Shown: one piece after another, positions 1-10,297 of the stretch | Numbering within the stretch: the stretch's first letter is position 1 | Layout: each line of letters opens with the position of its first letter | Source of the DNA: Hesseltinella vesiculosa | Lineage: Eukaryota; Mucoromycota; Mucoromycetes; Mucorales; Cunninghamellaceae | DNA length: 64,000 nucleotides | Direction: 5' to 3' | NCBI GenBank assembly: GCA_002104935.1 | Contig: MCGT01000020.1 | Location: forward strand, 124,001 to 188,000 | Made by a program: the position numbers and the translations under genes | The notes under the pieces: generated by a model | What the model saw: only the letters and a program-made list of their open reading frames with translations | The model's database searches: none | What the model was told of the DNA's origin: nothing

Positions 1-3000
1 TTATTAAACATCCCAGCATTATGCGACTTATTGATGTCATTGATTTATCAGACGCCACCAATTTGTACAAAGTGAAAAAAAAAAAAAAAAAAAAAAAACG
101 CGTTAACGATAAACTCACCTCTTTTTTTTTTTGCTGTTAGATACTTGATTCTGGAATATATCGAAGGCGGAGAATTATTTGAATACTTGATTTCACGAGG
201 TCGCTTGACCGAGAATGAAGCTAGAAAGTATTTTCAACAAATCATCTATGCTTTGGATTATTGTCATCGTCATTTGATATGGTAAAAGAAAAAGAAAAAG
301 AAAATGTGAAAAGCAGTAAAAGAAATATGAATTCTCTGTCTTGTAGCCATAGAGACCTGAAACCCGAAAATCTATTATTGGACAAGGCAAAAAACATCAA
401 AATTTGTGACTTTGGCATGGCTTCTTTACAGCCTCAAGGCTCCTTGTTGGAAACAAGCTGCGGGTAAAATCAAGAAAAGTATATCTTCTCGGCATCTGAT
501 TGTCCCTTTCCTTTTAGATCTCCACATTACGCAAGCCCTGAAATCGTGAATGTAATGAAAAAAAAAAAAAAAATACGGGGAATGAAAATAAAAACGCACC
601 TGTCCCTTCTTTTTTTAGGGCATTCCTTACAACGGCTCTGCTTCTGATATTTGGTCCTGCGGTGTCATTCTTTTTGCTCTGCTCAATGGCCACCTGCCTT
701 TTGACGATGACAACATGCACAACCTTCTTCAAAAAGTAACTTATTCCTCTCTTCCCAAGCAGAAGCTCACCTCCTCTCTTTAAAAGGTCAAGGATGGCAA
801 GTATGACATGCCAACCGATATTTCCGAGGAAGCAAGAGATCTGATTGACAGAATCCTGGTCATTGACCCAAAAAAGCGTTTGACTGTAAGCCTACTTTTC
901 ACCCCTGTCCCTCCTCCTCACCCCCCCCCCCTCTCAGATTCAACAGGTGCAGTTGCATCCTTGGTTTACCGTCGTACCACCTGCCCACCCTTCCATCTTG
1001 CCTGACCCACCAACCAGTAACGAAATCGGATGTCCCATCCACAACAGACACGAAATAGACGACCGGATCTTGGCCACCTTGAGAGATCTCTGGACCGACC
1101 TTTCGCAAGAGCAAGTCATTCAGGCCCTGCTGAGCTCGGAGTATGAATCGTCATTATAACTGGCTGGCCGCTCACTCCTTTTTTTTTCCAAAAGATACAA
1201 CATGCAAAAAGTCACCTATGTGCTCCTTCAGCGTCATGCAAATGATTACTGGCAAAAAGTCCATGATGACGAGATCCGTGCTGGTAATAATAGGCCTAAA
1301 AAAACGTGTTGTTCATCGCCCGCCTCGTTTTTAGTCACGTCACCTGCTAAACGTCGTCGACCAGCGACCATCTGCACCGTCATCCCTTCACGCAAGGAAC
1401 CTCTTGTAGGCTTGAATGAGATGGTGATGAAGATTGCTGAGGCTGATGTTAGAGACCCTTTGAGATTCGACAAGGTCAATACCGACCATGGCCGCCCCGA
1501 CACCTCACCCAGGCCAATGTCCCATCCTGGCCATGTCTCTGCCTCGGCCTCCCCCCAGGCTTGCTCCAGCCAACAGCGCCGATCCTTTCAACCAATGTCA
1601 CTGGCTGAAAAGGAAGAACCTCCCCTCCCGCCTGTACCGCCAAAACCTAGAATAATCCTGACCTCATCGCCTTACGACGGCCAACTAGCGACTCAAATCG
1701 AACCTCGTCCACATCCCACTGTCTCCATGCCGCCCCAGCCTCCAACCACAGCTCCTGCCTTCCGCCGTTCCCCCTTTGGCCATCAAGGTTACCTCTTTTT
1801 TTTTTTTTTTTTCTTGACCATCACTCATTTTTTCTGTGTTTTTAGAATCGCCAGCTGCACACTACCCGCTTCGACCCTCCCTACATCCTTCTTACATCCC
1901 GCCAATGCATACCCTTCCTTACCACCCAACCGGTCATCCCATACCGTACGCTTCCCAAGGTTATTACCCACATACGCTTCAATACCCATCCTATGAACCC
2001 GCCCCTTATCAATGGTCTCCCCATCAACCACCTGTCTCCCAGCCCTACTCACCGAGGACTAGGCTTTCCCGAGAAGCCATGACTCCTCAGCGGCCAGTGT
2101 CGTACCACTTCCCATCCAACCCGCTGGACATGCATTGTCATGGTCATCCTTCGTGTCAAGGCATCCCCCCTCCTTTTTTTTACGATCCTTTCCAACAACC
2201 GCCACCCAGTCACCCAACATCGGAACCTGAGAACCGCTCATCCAACAAATTTAAAGATATGATGCATCACCTCTGGCGTGGCCATGTCCACACCACCAAA
2301 CAAGCCAACCAACTCCAACACCCCAACAAAATTGTACCCCTCCCTTCCCATAGTGTTACCACCGCCAATAAGCAGCTGCTCATGAGTCCACCCTCGACCC
2401 CAGGCACCTCGGCCGCCATCCAGCCCCCTTCCCAGCCCGAGGCGCCACTCGAACGGCGTCTTTCTACCCATTCCTCCGCCTCCACCTCCAGCGGCTCACG
2501 GATCTCCTCCTGGCTTCCCGGCCTCTTTTATTTCAAACAGCCAAAGGTAAAGAAAGATGAATTGAAACTGAAAACCCCAGTCTCACACCACTCTTTTTTT
2601 TTTAAGGTCTGCATGATCGATTGCCTTGGCATCAATGAAAACGAGGTGCTGCAAAACATTGCCTTTATCCTTGAAACTGTAAGCAATTGTGCTGTCTCGT
2701 CAGTTAAAAATCCTCACCATTTTTCAAAGTACATGAAAGGAAGGCTAGAACAGCGACAGGACCACGGAAGGTTACGGCGACGAGGCGAGTTTGTGGTCAT
2801 CCAAGGTCTGTCCTTCAAAAAAAAAAAAAAAAAAAAAGCTAAAGCAGCGTTCTTTAGATAACAAATCCATGGCCATTCGGTTCAAATTAGAGGTGTACCA
2901 ATTACCAGAGGTTGCCATGCAGATGAACAGTGACGATCAGGGCCGCTTGACCTTCAAGCTCCATTTTATCCAGCAGCAAGGCGATGCTATGGCCCTCACC

Positions 3001-3084
3001 ATGGGCGTCCAATGGATCGAAAAAGCCCTTGGAAACAAATCCTATCTTCCCGCCAATCCCCTTGGCATCCATGTAGCAAAATAA
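1..3084 (+). CDS. BRSK/Nim1-Hsl1-type Ser/Thr protein kinase, 5' end outside the window
   Basis: The spliced product reads as a CAMK-family kinase of the BRSK (SAD) or fungal Nim1/Hsl1/Gin4 type, a group linked to cell polarity and G2/M or septin-dependent cell-cycle control. Exons as read: 1-64, 141-281, 347-463, 518-551, 619-735, 787-885, 938-1140, 1195-1787, 1846-2546, 2607-2678, a poorly resolved exon from 2730, and about 2839-3084. Visible motifs are [15 protein letters not shown] (hinge), [11 protein letters not shown] (catalytic loop), DFGMASL (DFG), [11 protein letters not shown] (activation loop and APE) and [19 protein letters not shown]-like helical segment lies near 1060-1250, followed by a long Pro/Ser/His-rich linker. 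The C-terminal block (2869-3084) fits a KA1-like membrane-binding domain. The glycine-rich loop and start codon lie left of the window. About 815 residues are visible. The exon near 2730-2792 is the weakest call. The family is secure; the orthologue name is not. Confidence 0.9.
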
Positions 3085-3087
3085 ATA

Positions 3088-3111
3088 CAGTCAATATCAT
3101 TTAAACTTATA
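3088..3111. repeat. Left terminal inverted repeat of the transposon
   Basis: This 24-bp repeat matches positions 5372-5395 perfectly in reverse complement. The outer boundary is set by the flanking TA and the CAG(T) start common in pogo-type ends. No extended subterminal match is obvious beyond the 24 bp. Confidence 0.88.
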
Positions 3112-3359
3112 GTTTGATAAAGTTATAACTTGTATTTTTGCTGGCACTGAGAGGGCTTAAACATGGTTACGCTCAGCCTATAGTGAAAAAAACTTGTAAC
3201 TTTTAGTTTTCTGTGATGGATAATTAAATCTCCGAATTCCTAATATAATTTTTTTTTTCGAGTCGTGGCTTTCTTTTGCCCCTTTTTTCATTTCTGGTGG
3301 TTTTTATAAAACAAATAAAACAGAGCTCGGCAAATATCCGCAGGCAGAATTGGCTGCGA

Positions 3360-4352
3360 TGACAATTTTAACATCGGTGTTTAAAAATCCCAAAAAAAAT
3401 ATGTCAGATCTATGAACTACCCACGCGCAGAAAAAAAAACATGGCGATGGTATACAAAAAGTACAGAAGGTTTCGAAAAAAAAATTGAAGGCACAAAATA
3501 TACTGTACTCTCCCAGAAAAAATCTGAATGGAAAAATGATATGCAAAAAAAAAAAAAGCTGCACTAGTTCACTTGGATTAAGCTTGGAAATGTTGTTTTG
3601 AGGACAGAGTGCGCTCATCTCGAAAAAAAAATTGGTCTCCAGGACACGCGTGAAAACCGTCAAAGTCTGAAAAAGCTATTGCGGGGACGGTAGCCAAGTC
3701 ATCCCGGGTTCGAAAAAAAACCCATATTTAGACATGGCAAGAAAAGTGTAATGTTTAAGCAAATACTTGCCTTCAAAGGGAATGAAAATAATTGTGAGCG
3801 ATATATTTTTCTTTATATGGGTGATGGATTTTTTGAAAATATACTTTCTAAAAAAGTAGCAATTATACTTTTTAGGAAAGTATATTTTCAAAAAATCCAT
3901 CACCCATATAAAGAAAAATATATCGCTCACAATTATTTTCATTCCCTTTGAAGGCAAGTATTTGCTTAAACATTACACTTTTCTTGCCATGTCTAAATAT
4001 GGGTTTTTTTTCGAACCCGGGATGACTTGGCTACCGTCCCCGCAATAGCTTTTTCAGACTTTGGCGGTTTTCACGCGTGTCCTGGAGACCAATTTTTTTT
4101 CGAGATGAGCGCACTCTGTCCTTAAAACAACATTTCCAAGCTTAATCCAAGTGAACTAGAGCAGTTTTTTTTTTGTGCATCGTTTTTCCTTTCAGATTTT
4201 TTCTAGGAGAGTATTTACACCTTTCAAAATCTTCTGTACCTTTTTATACCATCGCCATGTTTTTTATTTTCTGCGCGCAGGTACAGTGGTTGACTAGATG
4301 GTTCATACGATCTGACATCAATTTTGGTTTTTAAACACCGATGTTAAAATTG
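3360..4352. repeat. Long palindrome: two ~490-bp inverted arms around a 7-bp spacer
   Basis: The left arm (about 3360-3858) and right arm (about 3866-4352) are reverse complements with only scattered mismatches and small indels. The centre is at 3859-3865. The inner ~180 bp of each arm looks almost perfect. Each arm holds the same A-rich and T-rich runs and a tRNA-like patch. The mirror ORFs seen on both strands here are by-products of the symmetry. Single-stranded DNA or a transcript would fold into a very long hairpin. The outer edge of the right arm abuts the first recognisable transposase codons at about 4367. Confidence 0.9.
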
Positions 4353-4366
4353 CTACCGTCAGCCCT

Positions 4367-5300
4367 ATGGACATACCGGTAACTGGGTTTACGGAAAACA
4401 AACAGCCTGGATTACTAGTGATGTGTTCCGGCACTGCATTGTGGAAATATGTTCAAAAATTCACAAAAGACACCGTGGTCAAAAATGCTTCCTCGTCTTG
4501 GACAATGCTCCAACTCAAAAAATCGATGATGAGCTGAAAAAGTGCCTTGGAAATGTAGAAATAAATATTTTTACCTCATACAGTAACACGGCCAGTCAGT
4601 ACTAGCATGTCCTTCGCGCTGCAGAAAGCCCTCTCAGCAAGAATATGAAAGGGAGTGACCTACCGTATAAAAAATCAATGCAAAGACAGCAATTTTCATT
4701 GCAATAATGGCGTGGAACGATGACACGTCCGCGGCCATTAAGGACTGCTTCGTAAAAACGGGAATTTTTGAAACCTTCTCCGACGGTGCTAAGATCACTA
4801 GAACGCGAAGAAATGGCCAGCACTGAAAGCATGACTCAGTCAACGGATGCCACTATCGCAAGACTCAGAAGTGCCGGTCTCCCGAAAGGCATCATGGACG
4901 ATATTGCCTCTGCCAGTGAAATTGACCATGACAGCTTAGCCTTCCCAGTGCACTGGGATACTGGCAAAGATGTTACAGTTAACGATTTGATGTTCTTATT
5001 CAACTTGGAGAACGACAATGCTGATGGTATCAGCCATGGTTTTGACATGAACACAGAAAATAAGCAATTGGAAGAAGTCGCTGGCACGGACGATGAGACA
5101 TCAATCAAGGACCTTCATCACTTTGCCATGCTTGTCAACAACACAATGAATGCAATTCCATTCAACACTGAAACTGAAATGGAACTGTCTATTATATTGG
5201 GCAAAGTTGCCTCAGAACTAGAGTCAAGCATCAGAAGCAGATCGAAGCAAAAAAAAAAAAAACGGCACTGTGTCACTCTTTTTGGTCATGAATGTTACAC
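4367..5300 (+). pseudogene. Remnant of a pogo/Tigger-like DDE transposase (C-terminal half)
   Basis: From 4395 the + strand encodes KQTAWITSDVFRHC and then FLVLDNAPT, the DDE_1-type motif around the second catalytic Asp in pogo/Tigger/jerky-like transposases. The stretch that should continue as a proline-rich motif has decayed and reaches a stop at about 4603. Homology resumes near 4690 in another frame (IMAWNDDTSAAIKDCFVKTG, the usual tail helix) and shifts again to an open acidic C-terminal stretch (4768-5376). The N-terminal DNA-binding region and first catalytic Asp are missing or replaced by the palindrome. At least one stop and one frameshift make this a pseudogene. Confidence 0.82.
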
Positions 5301-5371
5301 GGAAATACCATACAAAGCATTAAAGCCAAAACTAATAACTTTTATTTTTTCGAAAATCCCAAATCCGTTTT

Positions 5372-5395
5372 TATAAGTTTAAATGATATTGACTG
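5372..5395. repeat. Right terminal inverted repeat of the transposon
   Basis: This is the inverted copy of 3088-3111, ending GATATTGACTG and followed by TA. Together the two repeats define the element limits. Confidence 0.88.
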
Positions 5396-5471
5396 TATTT
5401 CTTCTATGCTGTACAAAATAGAGTTATTTGTCGCTCTCTTGGGCACGCCTTTGTGAGGCCTGCTTGCGAGA

Positions 5472-5922
5472 ATGGACAGCCGGTGAGCTATGTAATATGA
5501 TTTCATCTTTTGAAAGAAGCGTATTTGTCTAAACATCTTTTCTTATTCATTTTGATTAGAACTGTAATGGCGTTCAAAAAACCTTGGACAAAAGGTCCTT
5601 CTGCAAATGTGTGCTACCACCTCAACAAGCTGCCCTGCCACCTCAAGAAGCTGCTCTGCCACCTCAAGAAGCTGCTCTGCTGCCTCAAGAAGCTGCCCTG
5701 CCAGCACGTGATGGATCAATGGAGCTAAGCTCTTTTTTTTTTCGCGGTTAAAAACTTTGGAACTAACAAATGATTTTCATTTTCTGTTTGACACATATTA
5801 TACAGATGGGCTCCCCATTTAAAGCGGGCACTAGTGCCCTTGACGAAGCCATAAGCGACAAAGAGAACGAAATCTATGAATTACGAAAGAAGCGGCACTT
5901 AGTTCAACAAATATTGAGTTGA
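5472..5922 (+). CDS. Possible small 91-residue gene with an internal 24-bp repeat
   Basis: Three exons (5472-5482, 5560-5707, 5806-5922) join in frame through GT-AG introns to give 91 residues. The middle exon holds about four imperfect copies of a 24-bp unit (about 5622-5705), read as CHLKKLLC-like octapeptides in this frame. The last exon encodes a charged, probably helical tail with SALDEAISDKENEIYELRKK. The family is not recognised. In a second frame the repeat reads PPQEAAL and is also open for a while, so the coding frame is uncertain. The gene could be a relic next to the transposon. Confidence 0.3.
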
Positions 5923-6582
5923 TTTAAATGCTTCCCTTCTCCCTCTCCTCCCCCTTTCCCATTATTACCCCCCCCCCTCCCCTTAGTACCCCCTCTCCTT
6001 ATCACCTCCAACATTAAAAAAAAAACCGCGCCATTTTTCACTGCATCTCGTTTCGTAAAAAAAAAAAAAAAAAAGTAAACACTACACAGCACTTTTGGGT
6101 GATGATCAATGTGAAATTATGCAAAAGTGCCCAAACCAATGAGTGATGAGGAATCCCCAAGCCATCTGCCCTAAAATCACAGCGCAAAATTGATCTAAAT
6201 AAATTCACCCCAAATTTTCCATGCTATTACAAAATGGGTGAGAAAGGACCTTTGTTAAAATTGTTGCTGTCTCAGGCAGGGCAGGGAAGAACGACTAGGT
6301 TAGCAAACATGCACTTCAAATGCTTTCACACGCCCTTGGTTTTGCTTGCTCATGCACTTGAAGATTTCAGCGGTTTGTCAGATTAGGTCACCAGTCAAAA
6401 ATATTTTTCGCGTCTCGAAGAAATGACTGGCCTTCTTCTACTTTGCATCCGGGCTTAGGACGTTAGATAAGAGCTACAAATCATAAAAGGCATTTCATTG
6501 GCTCATATCCGTGAATTTTCTGAACCTCCTCCTTGATTTCGTTTTTCTGTCTTTTTTTTTTTATTTTGTTTATCTCTTGCCA
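5923..6582. other. Intergenic region upstream of the 6583 gene
   Basis: The stretch holds a C-rich pyrimidine tract (5930-6000), an A-run (6057-6075) and no convincing ORF. It probably includes the promoter of the gene starting at 6583. No RNA gene was recognised. Confidence 0.5.
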
Positions 6583-9500
6583 ATGGATCGGACACAGGCT
6601 TCACATGACGGTGACAGTAAAGAAAGTAGGAAACACGTGTTGAAGACCGAGCAAGATGCCAAACGTGCGTTGCATGTGGAAATGGGGCAATACGTGAAGC
6701 GGCGATTGCTTGACACCAAACCTGAAAAACTCAAACCTGAACTGTTGGGGAGAAACAATGTGCCATCTGGCATCGTCGCTGCTGTTGAACGAAGCTACAA
6801 CTGGGCTCCTGGATCATTCAATGGCAGATTCCGAACGTTCAAAAACATTGAAGTGTGGAAAGATTTCCTCGCCATTTCCTTTGATAGCCTAGCCGAATCT
6901 GCCGTCACTTCCACGTCTATCTCTTCTTCTGTCCAGGCCACCTCGCCCTCAGATAAGCACCAGTCACGAATCAAAGGCGAGATGAGGAGCTGCCAAACAC
7001 CCCTAGCGGCCATCCTAGCCCCACACGTCAAACAAGACGACGACTTGAAAGCGTCCGTCATGGCCAAAATCAAAGACACCATGCTGGCGGCGACAGAATA
7101 TTCACACGACATGTCTGCATTGCTTCAAGCCACGATCATCAAGTATGTAACCAAGCCGGGACCCGATTGGTATAGCTGTAAGTCATTGGGGAAGGCAACC
7201 CGACTGTTGATATTTTTTTTTGTTCAGCGCCCCCCATGCCCGTCAATGCAGCCGATATATTGCCTGAATATGCTTGCCGCAACAAGTCTGTGCTGCAGAA
7301 CGGCTGTGTCCCTGGGCTGCCTCCACCCAACCCACCTCTGAAGGATGATCTCTTTCATTTGGACCATATCCAACATCTGGCAGCGTGCCATTTTGGACAC
7401 CTGCAAAAAGACCCAACCTCAAAATACCCAGTGTGTTCCTACCTCGACGTCCATCGGGCGCCAGCACCATTGAACCCATTAGTGACAGCTAACTTGCAGT
7501 CCATTTATAACACTAAGTTGGCAACAAATATGAAGAACTTGATGTCTCGATCCTGTGTCAAAAAGATGGTCCATTCCCTGCTGCGGCTCTTGCTTCAATG
7601 TCACCTAGCCCCCAGCCTAGAACAACAATACCATGTCGCCTATATCAAGGCTGCCAACGAAAAGGCTGCCAGAATCGAGGTAACGCGATTTGGATTAGCT
7701 TTGCATTTGTGATCTGGTAGGCTCACCCCCCCCCCCTCCTCTTTTTTTTCTGGGAAATCATCCACGCAGGCTGCTCGCCAATCCAAAAGCAAACAGCTGA
7801 AGAAAAACTGGAACCATGTGCGGAATGCAGTCCGAAAACAAAAAGGGGAACTCGAAAAGAAGTCCAGCCAAAACAAACTCAGCAACCACCAGCGGGATGG
7901 CTTCCATGCACGCATCAAATACCTAGAAGGTGTCATGGTAAGATGAAGTGAGGCTAACTTCTCTTCTACTCGCATCCATTGATCTGATATTTTTTAGGCT
8001 GATCTAAAAATCGAGCGTAACAAGCTGACAACAAGACAAGACAAGCTCGATCAAAAGGCACATCCTCACACGTATATTGATCGACCTAATGGCCCCCCCC
8101 CTTATTTTTAATAGGCCAGCTTCTCCAACTTCATGGAAGAATCTGATTTGGCTTTTGTTGACCCACTCCCCGAAGAACTGTATGGCCTTGGCGAATTGTC
8201 TCTGTATGATGACGCTGGTGCAGCCATCCCTAACAGTGACGTCTCGGTACGACGACTGGAAAGCCTCCAAGGTGTGTTGGCAAGAATCCTTTGGCACGAA
8301 CAGGACATGGTTTTGACGGACCCATTGCTGGCCCATTATGCTATGAACCTGGACTTGTCGAGCAACGAGGCGTGTGCCTTGAAGAAAATCTATCATGTTC
8401 TGAAGCCATATGTCGTACCAGAGCAGCCCAATTACTGCCACCTCAACCTCCTCTTTTTTGGCAGTGCCCTGTTACGACTTTGCGGTTATGATCAGCTTGC
8501 TATGCCCTATGCTCCGAATCATACAACGGGCTCGTTGAATGCATTACCGATGGATGCCGCCATCCTGTTTGAGATGTTTGGAAGTACGTTGGAGATCAAG
8601 CGTGACCATGGCATCAACGCGGCCATTGACGCCTTCCATGACAAGGAAAAGGTGTTTGGCTGCCTATTCGACATGACAGTGATCCGTGATATCTGCAAGG
8701 AGGACGGTATTGACTTTAGCTACAGTCTTGACATCAACCCTGCCAATGAGGTCTCGTTGCAAGGGCTGGTACCGAGCCAGGTGTATGAGCAACGTTTGAA
8801 GCAAGCAAGGTCCGACCTGCAGCTGCTTTCATCGCAGCACACCTTGGACAGCTTGAAAATCGACATTGCCGAAGCCCAAGTTGAAAGAAATCGACGAGTC
8901 AAGACCAAGCGTGACACCTTCAATGCGCTTATGATTCATCAAAGCGTTATGAAAGCCACAGATTATTCGAATCCCTCCATGACTGCTGAGTCCAAAGAGG
9001 CATCCAACTCCACCCCAGCCATCCGCAAAGGTAAAGGGGATAGAAAAAAAAGCCATAGCTGGTGTTAACTCACCAGGTTTTTATTCAGGCGACCCTTCGA
9101 AAAAATATGCCGATGTGAAAATGCATCGATACCTGAAGCATGGTGTCCAGCAAGCTAAGAGGGATGTGGGTGGTGTTCATGACGAGCTTACCAGACTTCG
9201 TTCCATTCAGCACACCCTCCAAAAAGTACTTTTTGAAGAGGAAGCTTGAGGTTAGGGGGAAAAGTCAACTCACTCACTTACTTTTATTTCAAGGCCAAGG
9301 AAAATGAAGCCAAGAAAGGCAAGAACAGAGCCAGCCACAGCTTGCCGGCAGGGCCAGCGGCCTCCACGAAACACCCCACCCGCACAGAAGAGGAGAGTGC
9401 GCTTGGCAAGGACAGTGTCAGGAAATATAAGATGATGTTAGAAATGACCAAGCTGGGTCCATTTCCACTGGTGGTGGATGAAGAAATACAAGGGTACACC

Positions 9501-9929
9501 ATGTCGACGCCAGAAGAGTGGCAGGCGCATCCATGCAGACAGGAAATCATGGACACAATCACGTCGTTTAAGCTGCACATGCGAGAGCTCTCTAAGCGCT
9601 GTCCTAGAGTCCCCGGAAGTTACTATCTCGGTCGTCCAGGAAGACTTAAGCCTCAGATCAACACGCCCATACTACAGACAAACAATGACGGCGAGTATGG
9701 CATGGACGAATTGATCGCTGAACTAAGAGAATGTGGCGCGAACGATAACATAATTGATGAGCTTGAGAATACCGAGTTTTCAAAGCCTGTCTTCTGCCAC
9801 AACTACCTCTGCTACAAATCATTGGTGCTCGACAGAAAAGATGGAAGATTGATCGGGATCAAGAACTGGCAGTACGCGGGCTTCTACCCGCCTGAGTTCG
9901 AGGACATCGTGCAGCGCTATATACCATGA
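6583..9929 (+). CDS. Unrecognised 990-residue protein with a degenerate APH-like C-terminal lobe
   Basis: Seven exons (6583-7177, 7228-7679, 7770-7937, 7998-8071, 8120-9030, 9089-9225, 9294-9929) join in phase. ATG 6583 is preferred because the frame upstream opens only with GTG. The first ~850 residues show no family I recognise. They are charged, with helical or coiled-coil stretches rich in Lys/Arg/Glu around exons 3-4 and 6. The last ~150 residues resemble the C-lobe of fungal aminoglycoside/choline-type phosphotransferases: VFCHNYLCYKSLVLD matches the catalytic-loop region and GIKNWQYAGFYPPEFED the DWE-AGWYP region. The catalytic HGD is HNY and the metal-binding DW is NW, and no nucleotide-binding N-lobe is seen, so kinase activity is unlikely. 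It may be a lineage-specific or mobile-element-associated fusion gene. Confidence 0.72.
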
Positions 9930-10297
9930 TCTTTTTTTTTTTTTTCAGGCACAAAGGGGGCGCCACCAGGGCGTCAGCTACCCATTTTGCAGTGGACCAG
10001 GAAGTAATAAAAATAAAATAAAAAAAGTTGGTAAGCTGCCAACTCTCACTGGACCTCATCCGGAGGGGGATCTCACTAATAAAAAGTAGTGTGCCACGCT
10101 GGTAGGGGTGACATGGAAAAGAACTGAGAATGAAAGGAGCCAAGCACAGCTGGCATGAACATGAGTTGTGCCCTTTGCGCCTACGACCATACTTGAGCTG
10201 CCACCATCAACCCACCATTATACTGTATCTAATGACATTTCGAATGGTCTGAACTCTTTTTGCAACCCTTTATTTTTGTTAATAAAGCATAGGCAGA
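9930..10297. other. Convergent intergenic region
   Basis: Two genes end here from opposite strands. The stretch contains T-runs, A/T-rich segments with several AATAAA-like words usable as poly(A) signals, and no supported gene. Confidence 0.5.

Larger units (their letters stand above)
3088..5395. mobile_element. Decayed pogo/Tigger-like (Tc1-mariner superfamily) DNA transposon with TIRs
   Basis: The ends are perfect 24-bp inverted repeats. The left end (3088-3111) starts CAGTCAATATCATTTAAACT and the right end (5372-5395) is its reverse complement. Each is flanked by TA (3086-3087 and 5396-5397), the target duplication expected for Tc1/mariner/pogo elements. Inside lies a broken DDE transposase, so the 2308-bp copy cannot act on its own. 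The left TA begins two bases after the kinase stop codon, so the element sits in that gene's 3' UTR. The interior is dominated by a nearly 1-kb palindrome (3360-4352) that ends just before the recognisable transposase sequence. Confidence 0.85.

Noticed and set aside
3676..3730. A functional tRNA gene
   Set aside because: A-box and B-box-like words are present, but they are too close and no acceptor or anticodon stem can be drawn.
3304..3957. Minus- and plus-strand ORFs in the palindrome arms
   Set aside because: They mirror each other across the symmetric sequence, are Phe/Lys-rich from homopolymers and have no family motifs.
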